Of a DNA stretch of 64,000 nt, positions 35,544 through 44,865 are shown in pieces. The stretch spans positions 1 through 64,000 of the forward strand of contig NZ_JTHP01000003.1 in the NCBI RefSeq assembly GCF_000943545.1, written 5' to 3'. The DNA is from Paenibacillus terrae. GTDB lineage: Bacteria > Bacillota > Bacilli > Paenibacillales > Paenibacillaceae. The notes beneath the pieces are model-generated. The model was not told the DNA's origin and did no database searches. It saw nothing but the letters and a program-made list of their open reading frames with translations. The position numbers and the translations under genes were made by a program. The first letter of the stretch is position 1; each line of letters starts with the position of its first letter.

Positions 35544-35742
35544 CCACAGAACGTTTAATAACCGTATGTGAAAAAGTAGATATATCCTTTTTTATATTGC
35601 CTTTGTGGATCGCTGTCAGAATTTGAACGATTGAATCCTGTTTCACATCTTCTCGATCCTCCTCGTTAACACCACGAAGTATAAAGTTAAAAATATGATT
35701 TAAGGTATCTGGGTTAAATGAGCTAACATTTGTCGTTATCAT
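35527..35742 (-). CDS. Sigma factor region-2-like subunit (71 aa)
   Basis: The 71-residue product (FNPDTLNHIFNFILRGVNEE, then DSIVQILTAIHKGNIKKDIS and FSHTVIKRSVVDYYT) fits sigma region 2, where the core-binding helix and -10 recognition lie. RsoA of B. subtilis is a stand-alone region-2 protein of this size. AGGAGAACCGCA precedes a good ATG. The stop is immediately followed by a run of nine A residues in which the second gene continues in the +1 frame. Confidence 0.6.
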   Translation of the reverse strand: MITTNVSSFNPDTLNHIFNFILRGVNEEDREDVKQDSIVQILTAIHKGNIKKDISTFSHTVIKRSVVDYYT

Positions 35743-36036
35743 TGCGGTTCTCCTATTTTAATAGTTTATTTTAATTCAATAGGTTCCAGTTCACTCTGTT
35801 CCCTCCTTAAAACTTGTATCACAACTCCTTTCCGAATTTCGACATTCGACAATTAGTTTCCACTTTTTTCTTTATCTTACCCTACTCTTTTTTTAATACG
35901 TAATACATTTGAATCAGTTCCATTTACCTAATTGAATATATAATTTTTAGGATTCTACTCTAATAGTCGTCATATCTATCAGAAGAGTTGCAATTTATCT
36001 ATTACTTTTTTTGAAAAAATGCGAACCTATGTTCCC

Positions 36037-36065
36037 ATTCTAATAGGTATATATAACCTTGTCAA
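36037..36065 (-). promoter_or_regulatory. Strong sigma-A-type promoter for the two-part sigma operon
   Basis: On the minus strand TTGACA (36060-36065), a 17-base spacer and TAGAAT (36037-36042). ACCTAT and ATAGGT form an inverted repeat overlapping the -10 region, a possible operator. Transcription would start near 36029, leaving an untranslated leader of about 290 AT-rich bases before the region-2-like gene. Apart from this, 35743-36272 shows no supportable gene. Confidence 0.7.
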
Positions 36066-36272
36066 TTCCTAACATTGATTGATGTTATTTTCATCTGGTT
36101 ATATTGTTCCATTTTTTTGTGTATACATCTTTAAAAACAAGCCTTTTGAATCAATTCGAGCATATTTCTTAAGACCTATTCCAACATTCCTTTGGAAACT
36201 GTCGTAGTTTCTCGATAGCCTCATTAGTACTTCATTTCAAACGTCAGTTTGCTTCCCCTATAAATCTATTTC

Positions 36273-36569
36273 CTATCCACCTTCAAGTCTGGCTACCAAT
36301 GCCTCTACCTTCGCATTCAAGGATCTGTTTTCTGCGAGCAAGCTTAAATTTTCGTTCTGAAGCACAGCTATCTCTTCACTTAAGCGATGGATTTCCTCCT
36401 TATGACTTGACAAGGCATCCATTAAAGTAACCCGAAAAGCCTGCTCATCTTTGGACAGTAGCTCTCGTTCTTTAACCTTATTATTGCTACGACCGCTGGC
36501 GTAGCCGATGACTCCTGAAATGCCTGTACCGATGACTCCAATAACTGCGGTTATTACATTTATGTCCAG
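36273..36569 (-). CDS. Membrane-anchored coiled-coil protein, holin-like (98 aa)
   Basis: An open frame between two stops carries a coding-like sequence without an ATG near its start. It begins LDINVITAVIGVIGTGISGV (a CTG at 36567-36569 is the best start, after AGGTG). A ~22-residue transmembrane helix is followed by about 70 residues of polar coiled coil (KEEIHRLSEEIAVLQNENLS, LLAENRSLNAKVEALVARLE) ending RLEGG. One N-terminal helix plus a charged coil is the layout of BhlA/UviB-type holin-like proteins, so membrane permeabilisation is possible. It lies just after the strong terminator of the fibre gene. Confidence 0.6.
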   Translation of the reverse strand: MDINVITAVIGVIGTGISGVIGYASGRSNNKVKERELLSKDEQAFRVTLMDALSSHKEEIHRLSEEIAVLQNENLSLLAENRSLNAKVEALVARLEGG

Positions 36570-36634
36570 CCCACAGCACCTGCCTTTTGTCTATTTTCTT
36601 CCCTGACAGGTTCAATATAAGTAAAAATCAGTAA

Positions 36635-36670
36635 AACTTAACCCCTGCTACGAATAGCAGGGGTTAAGTT
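36635..36670 (-). terminator. Strong terminator overlapping the fibre gene stop
   Basis: AACTTAACCCCTGCTA-CGAA-TAGCAGGGGTTAAGTT is a perfect 16-base-pair hairpin. On the minus strand it starts at the stop codon of the 1,331-residue fibre gene and is followed by TTTTA. It ends the structural transcript. Confidence 0.85.
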
Positions 36671-39600
36671 TACATGATAAAGCAGTATCCGTATTCTGTA
36701 GCCACATCTATGCTGGAAGCCATGTCATCATACACCTGAACCTGTATAGCCCCAGGTAGTAATGATTTCTGCCACACGGAAATTTGGCCTTTTAGTATAG
36801 ATCTTTTCCAAATGTCCATGGAACCATGAAGATCATTTTGTCGATACTGTCTGACCACCACTAAGCCAGTGACAATGGATTTCTCCCACACACTCATATC
36901 ACTTTGTAAGCTTATTTGGGCTGTCCTTCTCACAGTTAGAGAGCCTGTGATGTGACTATGTTCCCGAATCCCCAAATCTGATGGAAGCTCTGTTTGCTCT
37001 GAATGTCGAACGGCAACATGACCATATTTATCATACGCTGCGTCCCGCCTAATCCCCACTTCAGCATTCATATCATGGTGTTCCATAACACGAACCGATA
37101 GTTCGGTATCCCAATCCTGCTGATCGGAAAGACGCACCAAGATTCGAGACCATCTATCAGATTCACGGCTTTTCCGTGCACTGATCCTGCCTTTAAGTTC
37201 AGATTTCTCCCAAGTTTTTACGTAAAGCTCACTCGAGATAGAGTCCAAATGACTACGTCTGATTCGCAGGTGAGAAGACTGATCCGTATGGCTGTCCACT
37301 CGAACCTTTATGTTAGAGCCTAGATTACCGGATCTTACTCCTACTGCAATTTCCAGATCAGAAATGAGCTTAACTCGCACTGTAATTCGTGACTGCATAT
37401 CCATTCTTATATGGTACGGAATGGATATGGAGGCCCATAAATTTCCTGAAAGTACAGTGAGACTTGAAGGCACATCTTTTTTCGGCCAGATCGCTATACT
37501 TGATCTCAAAGAAGTATAATGCGGTATTGTGACCGTTGAAGGTAGCCCGGAATGCGCTCTTGTTCTTACAGACAAATCGGATATGAGCAGATTACTAAAC
37601 ACAATTTGGAGCCTGCCGTAAAAATCAGGATTGTGGATATTCATAGCCACAGGCATATCTTGTCTATAAAGTATACGCCCCTCCACCATCAGATCCACTT
37701 CACGAGATCTACGGACTGAAATAGAGCTTTTCTTTACTGCTCCCTGAAAAACGGTTATGCTCCCTAATATATTAGGGATACTCAGTTCCATACCGGAAGA
37801 GATATCCTGATGCTCTGTCCTTCTTACACGGATCGACCCAAGCGTTTCCTTACGATTGACAAGAATCGTTGCCAGAAGCTCGGGAAACGGAGCTGCCCAG
37901 CGGGCAACGCTCACTTCGGAAGCAAGGTTCTCCCTGTAAAAGACATACATATTAGAAGGTACTATTTTCCTATTCACCCATAGGGTGCTGTCCAATGAAT
38001 TTTCACGTGCAACAGCAATAACAAGCTGAGCTTGCAAAGAATGATTATCCTTGCGCCGTATGGACACCTTACCGTTTAAGTTAGGTACCGTCACTGTGAT
38101 ATCAGCCAGGATCTCCCTTTGGTTATGGACAAACAAGCTTCCCTTCCAAACCGTTGCTCCATAGGACTGTTTGATGCGAAACGAAGCTGGAAGATGAGAC
38201 CCCTTGCTTACACGAGAGGTAAGGCCGCCTTCTATACTGTTCCTGCCCAAACTATAGATACGAGTATCATAGTAGGTAATATCTAATATAGGACGGTACG
38301 ATTTTTGCTCCTTGGTAAAAAAACGGATACTTCCATTTTCAAATTCATCCAGAGCTTTAAAGATATATCCAAAATTCGGCCTTTTTCCTTCATACCATGC
38401 ACGAATGGAATCAGTCACATCAAAAGAAATGTACCCTGAATCTCCACCTACATCTTGAACGATGTTTATACCGTCATAGGTTGAATTAGGACTGCTAAAG
38501 CCAAACGGAAACGGTTGGTTTTGCCAGGTAACTCCATATTCTGTCCATTCTCTGGATGCTTCAATGAGCTGTATCCCCTTCAGGGGTACGTTGCGACCAT
38601 CGAAATACACTTTGAGCTCGGCAGATTTAATCGTTGTATTTTTCTTGGGAATAGCAGCTGTATCCAAATCAAAGCCAGCATAAGATCTGTATCTCTCCTG
38701 AGCCGAGGCAGAATATCCGACATACATTTGTTCCTCAACACCATAGTTTAATTTGGGCTGAGACTCACGAACAAAAGCATCTTTATTAGAATAAATAATC
38801 GTCGTGTACGTTGGAGGTTCGATAACATCATATCTGCCTTTCATCCATGTATAGGGTGCAACTCCTATGGATGAAGCCATATCCGAAACTTCCCGAACCG
38901 TCATTGCAGACGGAAGATCATCATAACTCCGAGAAGTTATCCCGTATCTGCCGGTAGACTGGGTATAGGATGCAATAGACAAGAATGAAGGTAGATTCTC
39001 CGTCTTCTTAATCTCCAGACTAGCATATATATCTATAACATGACTTTTACGAATATGGTAATGCCCCATGATTCGGGTATGGGTACCTACCAGAATGCTA
39101 CTGTGTAGTTCAGATATACTTGGTACCGTCAGGAAGGAGGTTAAGTCTTCGGCTCCTAGAGACTCTATACCATATTTCACGGCCAGGTGAGTATGGGTAC
39201 GTACAGACAATGATGAATATATTTGATGAATAGACTTAATTTGCAGGCTGGAGCTGAGATTAGCAGGCTCGATCCCCCGTACCTGATATCTTCCGTTGCT
39301 GTTTACCTGAGTGTTTACCTTTAAGCTGCTGACGATATCATTAGGCTTTTTGACCTCTATTGCAGCTTTGAGGTTTTGCTCCTGAGCAGCATGAATATCG
39401 TATTTGGCGGCTAAGGTAGTACTTGCTTGAACCGATATACGGGAAGGTAATCCCTGTTGCACAACATTCAGACTGGAAAGCAAATCATTTGGCATGAGCC
39501 GCTTCACATCGTATGCGGCTACTGCTATAGCTGATGAGCTAACACTCAGCACAGCAGTGAGATGATCGGATACCTTAACTGCCAACCTACCTTGGACATC

Positions 39601-40665
39601 ACTATTATCCGCAGGCAGGATACTATATCGAGCCTTTACAGCCGTTTTCCCTGACGCACTAACACCCAGTACGGCTGAAAGATTATCCGCTACTTTAACT
39701 TCAATAGTACTCTGTACATCATCATGATCCGCAGGGCGGGTCGTATAGTGCGCTTTTACAGAAACATGAGTATTAATATGCATATTGCTCACTATATGAC
39801 TAGGCTTTTTAACGGTTATATGTGAAGACATGTCAGCCATGTCGGTAGGAATAATGGTCTGCTTTCCTTGAACTCCTCCGCTAATTCCCACTTGCAAAGA
39901 TGCTGTGAAATTCTGCCTCTCTGGTACTCTCGTATAAATCTGCATGTCAGAATGACCTATCCCCAAAAGGTAACCAGCCATATAGTTTGCAACGATTTCA
40001 TCCATCGTTAACGCAACATTGTACATCCGTACAACAGGAATATATCCACGAAACCCTTGGCTATCCTCTGTACTGTGCCTGCCAATAAAAAGTCCATTGG
40101 GCCATTGGCTATGTTCAATGACTTCAGCTTGTACGTTTCCCTGAGGAGCGCCATTCAGAAAAGTAGATAGATTGCCTGTAATTTCGTCATATGCGCCAAC
40201 AATATGATACCATTTGTTTCTGGGTAATTCCCCTAAGTTGGCATATGCTTTTCTCGTACGGGTCGCAACCTGAAGCTCCAATTCCCCCACAGGGTTAAAC
40301 ATGACCAAAATGCCCTGGGTATCATTCAACCGTCCCCCGGAAGACAAAACAACGTTGCCCCCGATATAATATATCCACACTTCAAAGGTAACACTGGCGA
40401 CAGGCTTAGAGGTATCCGCACCTGTACATTGGATATAATGGCTCGTCCCATTAAAAAACAGGGCATAGGGATCGACGGGGGTGTTTCTGCCTCCCCAACC
40501 ATCATCTTTCGTAAAATGGAAGCCATTCAGTATGCCGTGATTTCCTTTACCACTCGAATCATGCCATTGCGAAGTGGGTTTTGAGTTGGAGCCAACCTCC
40601 AAACCTTGATCGGCAAGGGAAGCGTGAAGGGAAAGGATTAATCCTCTCTTACTAAACATGAACAT
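36670..40665 (-). CDS. Giant fibre-like protein with LamG, beta-repeat and DNRLRE regions (1331 aa)
   Basis: Residues ~40-230 form a LamG/concanavalin-A-like lectin domain (VTFEVWIYYIGGNVVLSSGG, WYHIVGAYDEITGNLSTFLN, PVVRMYNVALTMDEI). Residues ~240-620 are imperfect ~55-residue repeats with SSLSV/SSLxV cores. A DNRLRE-type region at ~635-800 follows (SNKDAFVRESQPKLNYGVEE, WTEYGVTWQNQP, ISFDVTDSIRAWYEG). From ~810 to the C-terminus a shorter repeat recurs every ~20 residues (S-x-L-x-V-R ... D-L). This suits a long beta-solenoid or fibre that binds a surface glycan. Start ambiguous: GTG 40668, ATG 40665, ATG 40659. Confidence 0.7.
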   Translation of the reverse strand: MFMFSKRGLILSLHASLADQGLEVGSNSKPTSQWHDSSGKGNHGILNGFHFTKDDGWGGRNTPVDPYALFFNGTSHYIQCTGADTSKPVASVTFEVWIYYIGGNVVLSSGGRLNDTQGILVMFNPVGELELQVATRTRKAYANLGELPRNKWYHIVGAYDEITGNLSTFLNGAPQGNVQAEVIEHSQWPNGLFIGRHSTEDSQGFRGYIPVVRMYNVALTMDEIVANYMAGYLLGIGHSDMQIYTRVPERQNFTASLQVGISGGVQGKQTIIPTDMADMSSHITVKKPSHIVSNMHINTHVSVKAHYTTRPADHDDVQSTIEVKVADNLSAVLGVSASGKTAVKARYSILPADNSDVQGRLAVKVSDHLTAVLSVSSSAIAVAAYDVKRLMPNDLLSSLNVVQQGLPSRISVQASTTLAAKYDIHAAQEQNLKAAIEVKKPNDIVSSLKVNTQVNSNGRYQVRGIEPANLSSSLQIKSIHQIYSSLSVRTHTHLAVKYGIESLGAEDLTSFLTVPSISELHSSILVGTHTRIMGHYHIRKSHVIDIYASLEIKKTENLPSFLSIASYTQSTGRYGITSRSYDDLPSAMTVREVSDMASSIGVAPYTWMKGRYDVIEPPTYTTIIYSNKDAFVRESQPKLNYGVEEQMYVGYSASAQERYRSYAGFDLDTAAIPKKNTTIKSAELKVYFDGRNVPLKGIQLIEASREWTEYGVTWQNQPFPFGFSSPNSTYDGINIVQDVGGDSGYISFDVTDSIRAWYEGKRPNFGYIFKALDEFENGSIRFFTKEQKSYRPILDITYYDTRIYSLGRNSIEGGLTSRVSKGSHLPASFRIKQSYGATVWKGSLFVHNQREILADITVTVPNLNGKVSIRRKDNHSLQAQLVIAVARENSLDSTLWVNRKIVPSNMYVFYRENLASEVSVARWAAPFPELLATILVNRKETLGSIRVRRTEHQDISSGMELSIPNILGSITVFQGAVKKSSISVRRSREVDLMVEGRILYRQDMPVAMNIHNPDFYGRLQIVFSNLLISDLSVRTRAHSGLPSTVTIPHYTSLRSSIAIWPKKDVPSSLTVLSGNLWASISIPYHIRMDMQSRITVRVKLISDLEIAVGVRSGNLGSNIKVRVDSHTDQSSHLRIRRSHLDSISSELYVKTWEKSELKGRISARKSRESDRWSRILVRLSDQQDWDTELSVRVMEHHDMNAEVGIRRDAAYDKYGHVAVRHSEQTELPSDLGIREHSHITGSLTVRRTAQISLQSDMSVWEKSIVTGLVVVRQYRQNDLHGSMDIWKRSILKGQISVWQKSLLPGAIQVQVYDDMASSIDVATEYGYCFIM

Positions 40666-40695
40666 CACGCCCTATTCCATTGTATTGGAACATCA

Positions 40696-43479
40696 TTACA
40701 TGGGGCTTGCTTTCGCCCTTAGATCAAACGTTCCACCCGTCTTCACTGCAATATCCGACTTTATTCTGACATAGAACTTTTCCGCGCTGCCCCTGGCCAA
40801 TGTGCCGTTAAAAGCTAATTCCTGAGCAGGCAAAAATGGAGTATCCGACATACTTAAATCGATTTCCATCCCTTTAGCTACTGTCGCACTATCCACCCAT
40901 GTTTTGAGTTGATTCACCGGGAAATCAGCATTGTTTTGCAACCATACTGGTTTGGGGGAAGAGGTTTGGCTTGCTACTAATGTGCCAAACTCCAGGTAAC
41001 GCAGCCGCTCTCCTGCATTATCCGTATAGTATTTACCAAATTCATTACGGAAGCCGAGCAACGGTAGATCAAGAGGTAGGAGCTTCCTTAATGCGGGATA
41101 ACCGTCATTGTATTTAGGGTCCATAATCCATATGTCGTCAAAATTCCAGGCCGTATTGGAGTAGGTTCCTCTGAACTTCATTTCACGGGTAGTCAAGCCT
41201 GATCCCCCTGTGCTGGAAGCATTCTTATACAATTCCTTATCAAAGTAATTATCCGAAAAAACTCCACTACCTGTATAAATAAATCCACTCCAAGTGGATG
41301 AAGCAAATGCCTTGCCTAACGCGAGGCACCGTCTTATAGTGAGGGTAGCCGTATTTCCACCAAATCCACCCACCGTTTTTCCATTTAACTCCGCAACCGT
41401 GCAGCAATCCTCCACTATAGAAGAACTAATACCGTAACCTAGAAATCCCCCCAAGTAATCTCCTGTACTCTCGCCTTTACCAGAAGCATAACATCGGCGT
41501 ATGATTCCATTACCAGTCACGTATCCTGCGAACACTCCAGTGTAGCTTACTCCTACAACAGTTACATTTACACTACAGTCCTCTACGATTCCATCCGTAG
41601 TTAGTTGTCCTACCAAACCGGCTCCATGACTTCCTGTACTTGTAACTTTGCAATATGAAAATGTATCGACATGGCAATTGCTAATGGTAGATTTGGAAAC
41701 CTGGCCTGTTAATGCCGACGTATAATGAAACCCTGTAACATTACAATCAATAATATCCAGATTTTTGATCCACCCGCCCATCATGTAGCCAAACAGACTT
41801 ACAAATGAATCATTGGGACGATAGATGAATAAGTTAGCAACACAGCGCCCCCCACCATCAACATATCCTTTGAAATACGATTCTTTACCCACAAGATTAA
41901 AACCAATGGGGTAAAATCCGTCCTCCGCCTGGAATTGTGTGATTTTGATATCATCTTCGAATTTGAAATAAGATTCATTGCGGAACCAGCGCATTTGAGC
42001 AAGATCAAACTCGGTCAGGATAATAAAAGGGTCTTCTTTTTTCCCTGTTCCATTCTGATATCGAATAAACTGTCGATGCTCAGGATATCCTCCATTGTAA
42101 TCCTGACTCATGTACCAATAAATAGCGAAATCCCAATTCACAAATGTGGATGCAGTCTTTAATTCCGATGTGGATTTGCCAACACCCGCTGCACTGGTTT
42201 GAACTCCAGAGGTTTCTATATCCCAGTAACAATTTGTTATTGCAGCAGCAATATTGCTGCTGCCTATAAACCCTCCAATATTGCTTCTTTCCCGAGCTAA
42301 TGTGATATCCTCAACCGTACCGGTAGAGTAACAATATGCTATGGAAAGTCCACCAGATTGACGGGTTACATCTCCAATGAGTCCACCTGCAATATTGTCT
42401 GCTGATCGAACACTACACTTATAATTATATGAATAATTAATAATTGAGCTGCCTGAGTAACTACTGTTATCTTGATAGAAATATCCTATTAAGCCACCAA
42501 CATATCCATTCTGACCTTCTACTACACCCGAAATAACATTACAATTATATATTAAAGTATTATATGCACAACCTATTAAAGCTCCTGTATACCCCTTTTT
42601 GTTAGTGATGCTAGGATCAAACAATCTTAAATTACGTATTGTGGCTAATCTCGTGTATCCAAATAAACCAACATAATTTCTGTCCTGATTCATGTACAAG
42701 CTTTTTATAGAGTAACCATTTCCATCATACACACCTGTGAACAAAAGAGAGGCACTACTATTACCTATCGGAGTAAACCCCTCTCCACTCTGAAAGCTGC
42801 CCATGACAATATCCCTATCCTGCATATACCAGGCTCCGGGCTTCTTCCGTACATCATCCAAATCCTGTTCGGTAGAAACGATATAAGGATCTGCCTGCGT
42901 TCCGCCGCCACCTGAGAAATGGTCCACATAAATATAGGTCTGACCCTCTATCTTTTCATAATAGGGTCTTACGCCGTCCGTCTCTTCCTTCGTCTTCACA
43001 TAGGTCAGCTCAGCAACACCGTCTTCATCTGCATCACTGACTACGTATACATCCGAATAATCATCATAGGGTAAAATAATCGTTCCGCTAAGGTTGGAGG
43101 CCCCATGCACATAAGCAAATTCACGGCCAAACGGAATCTGTTCACGGGTTTCTGCATCCAATACATGCTGCACCCGATCTCTGCCTACGATGTCAATTCC
43201 CGTCGGATCGACGGTATCCAAAATAATCGTGGAAGCTATTTTATTCTCGTAAAAGGAATCAGCCAATTGCTTATATTCCTGATACATCTGCTCTTCATCA
43301 GGTGTTAATGTATCATTGACATCCAGCTTTTTTTCCTGCAGCTCTTCAAATTCTTCTTTAATACTTTCCCAACCATTTGGAGTGAGAACTTCTACAGGAT
43401 ATGGGTATATACTGAAAACTGACTTTTTATTGATTTTATCCACTTCAATCGTATAATTACGAATTACTGAACCAGCCAA
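40696..43479 (-). CDS. Large GLUG-repeat protein (927 aa)
   Basis: After an N-terminal ~200 residues with a phage-structural look, the centre is built of GLUG-like repeats (peptides such as TGALIGCAYNTLIYNCNVIS and GQNGYVGGLIGYF) in two blocks, each led by an ordered GTKEDPFIILTEFDLAQMR-like segment. GLUG repeats form right-handed beta-helices in cell-surface and adhesin-like proteins. The C-terminal ~130 residues differ and resemble a beta-sandwich. A TTG start seven bases after GGAGGTG is clear. Its start overlaps the previous gene's end by 16 bases. Probable fibre or spike. Confidence 0.65.
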   Translation of the reverse strand: MAGSVIRNYTIEVDKINKKSVFSIYPYPVEVLTPNGWESIKEEFEELQEKKLDVNDTLTPDEEQMYQEYKQLADSFYENKIASTIILDTVDPTGIDIVGRDRVQHVLDAETREQIPFGREFAYVHGASNLSGTIILPYDDYSDVYVVSDADEDGVAELTYVKTKEETDGVRPYYEKIEGQTYIYVDHFSGGGGTQADPYIVSTEQDLDDVRKKPGAWYMQDRDIVMGSFQSGEGFTPIGNSSASLLFTGVYDGNGYSIKSLYMNQDRNYVGLFGYTRLATIRNLRLFDPSITNKKGYTGALIGCAYNTLIYNCNVISGVVEGQNGYVGGLIGYFYQDNSSYSGSSIINYSYNYKCSVRSADNIAGGLIGDVTRQSGGLSIAYCYSTGTVEDITLARERSNIGGFIGSSNIAAAITNCYWDIETSGVQTSAAGVGKSTSELKTASTFVNWDFAIYWYMSQDYNGGYPEHRQFIRYQNGTGKKEDPFIILTEFDLAQMRWFRNESYFKFEDDIKITQFQAEDGFYPIGFNLVGKESYFKGYVDGGGRCVANLFIYRPNDSFVSLFGYMMGGWIKNLDIIDCNVTGFHYTSALTGQVSKSTISNCHVDTFSYCKVTSTGSHGAGLVGQLTTDGIVEDCSVNVTVVGVSYTGVFAGYVTGNGIIRRCYASGKGESTGDYLGGFLGYGISSSIVEDCCTVAELNGKTVGGFGGNTATLTIRRCLALGKAFASSTWSGFIYTGSGVFSDNYFDKELYKNASSTGGSGLTTREMKFRGTYSNTAWNFDDIWIMDPKYNDGYPALRKLLPLDLPLLGFRNEFGKYYTDNAGERLRYLEFGTLVASQTSSPKPVWLQNNADFPVNQLKTWVDSATVAKGMEIDLSMSDTPFLPAQELAFNGTLARGSAEKFYVRIKSDIAVKTGGTFDLRAKASPM

Positions 43480-44081
43480 TTCAATTCACCTCCGATATCG
43501 GGTTTTAATGGAGCACTGAATTCCTGTGTAACCAGGCCGTTTACCTTGACCTGTAATTTACCATTCAGTTCCGTATTGGATACTAGTCTCAATGCCATAT
43601 GAACGGGTGCGTTGAATGGAATCTTACAGATCGCTTTGACATGAAATTCAACATGGTCAATCAGAAGTGCCGCCTTATATCCAAAATTAAATTGGGTAAT
43701 TGTACTGCTCATTACGCCTTTTTCTCCAGCCGCAGCAGGGCTATAATTGGGTAATCCAGATGCCTCCGCATCCTTATATGAAATAATGTCTCTGTAGGAT
43801 TGAAACACATTACCCGTCAGGTTATAGTCTTTGTCCGGCGTTGAATATACCAGCTCCACCATCCTGCCAGCTAATTTGAAAATACCGTCACTTTCAAAGA
43901 AAAAGGTTTGACCATGCCCTACCATGCCAAAGCGAATCAATTTATCTCTTTGAATAGCATAGAAGCTGTTTTCTGCCTGAGTGACAAAATCATACTCAGA
44001 AAGGTGAGTACCATCCGTATACTCACCTAGCCAAATAAAATCCTGTGACACAGGAGAATATCCGTTACATTGTGCAAACAT
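43464..44081 (-). CDS. Fibre-associated hypothetical protein (205 aa)
   Basis: A beta-rich protein starting MFAQCNGYSPVSQDFIWLGE. GGGAGG nine bases upstream supports ATG 44081; the longer ORF to 44099 lacks a site. Its end overlaps the start of the GLUG-repeat gene. No family is recognised; its place between fibre-type genes suggests a connector or accessory of the same structure. Confidence 0.6.
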   Translation of the reverse strand: MFAQCNGYSPVSQDFIWLGEYTDGTHLSEYDFVTQAENSFYAIQRDKLIRFGMVGHGQTFFFESDGIFKLAGRMVELVYSTPDKDYNLTGNVFQSYRDIISYKDAEASGLPNYSPAAAGEKGVMSSTITQFNFGYKAALLIDHVEFHVKAICKIPFNAPVHMALRLVSNTELNGKLQVKVNGLVTQEFSAPLKPDIGGELNWLVQ

Positions 44082-44117
44082 AGATATTCTTCCTCCCATT
44101 GTATTGGATATCAGTTG

Positions 44118-44612
44118 TTAGACGTATTGATAGGCCACACGTGTCAGAAAGTTAACGTTTCCTGCCGTAGCTGTAGCTGGAACGCTTGCTTGTAGTGTCA
44201 CTTGTGTGTAATTGCCTTTGGAGTTCCCTACGGAGCCATCGTTGATAACGCCCAGAATTTCCTTGTTTCCCGGCGAAAAGGTTCCCTTGGAATTGACCGT
44301 ATTCCCGCCCGCCTGAATGACTTTCGTCGCTGTCCCGCCAATTGAAGTAAAGCTGGATTCTGCCATACTATCCACACGTACCTGAATCCATGTATTCAGG
44401 ACCAGCTCACCACTATCCCCACCTGAGCTATCCTTGGTCGTAATGGTGCAATTGGTCATCGTAGAGAAGTCAGTGTTTACATTTCCCCGGTTGTTCCAAA
44501 TAAGTACACCCAGGGATGGAGAAGAAGATCCTGCGTCTATCGTCCCGATCTCCCATTTTGACAATGTTGTTACGTTGTCTGTTTTAAGCCATGATACTGC
44601 TGGTGCTGGCAT
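44118..44612 (-). CDS. Beta-sandwich structural protein (164 aa)
   Basis: A Ser/Thr/Gly-rich protein (GTIDAGSSSPSLGVLIWNNR, later TKDSSGGDSGELVLNTWIQV and VTLQASVPATATAGNVNFLT) of the kind seen as head-fibre, tail-tube-decorating or virion beta-sandwich proteins. GAAGGAGG precedes the ATG. No specific family. A 12-base sequence in its junction with the next gene is repeated at the next large fibre junction. Confidence 0.55.
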   Translation of the reverse strand: MPAPAVSWLKTDNVTTLSKWEIGTIDAGSSSPSLGVLIWNNRGNVNTDFSTMTNCTITTKDSSGGDSGELVLNTWIQVRVDSMAESSFTSIGGTATKVIQAGGNTVNSKGTFSPGNKEILGVINDGSVGNSKGNYTQVTLQASVPATATAGNVNFLTRVAYQYV

Positions 44613-44754
44613 GTTTTTTCCTCCTTCATTTTAGAAAAGATAAAATAACTCTTCGCCACGTTCTTCATGGCATACTCAATATAAGTAACTAGAATCGAAA
44701 ACTAACATTCTGCGGAAATAAAACCTACAAACTCTTTAGAGGTAGACATAAATA

Positions 44755-44807
44755 CACCCCTTAGCTGCTGCGAATGAGCATATACTCGTTCACGCTTCTA
44801 AGGGGTG
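44755..44807. other. Large perfect stem-loop between structural genes
   Basis: CACCCCTTAG (44755-44764) pairs with CTAAGGGGTG (44798-44807), and an inner GAATGAG/CTCGTTC stem sits within, giving an extended hairpin in the ~250-base gap before the fibre gene at 44118-44612. It could partly end transcription, process the RNA or pause ribosomes. The rest of 44613-44865 has no supportable gene. Confidence 0.6.
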
Positions 44808-44865
44808 CTGCTATAACTCAAGCTGATAGATATAGAGTTAAAATAGGATTAAGCCTGCTTATTGC

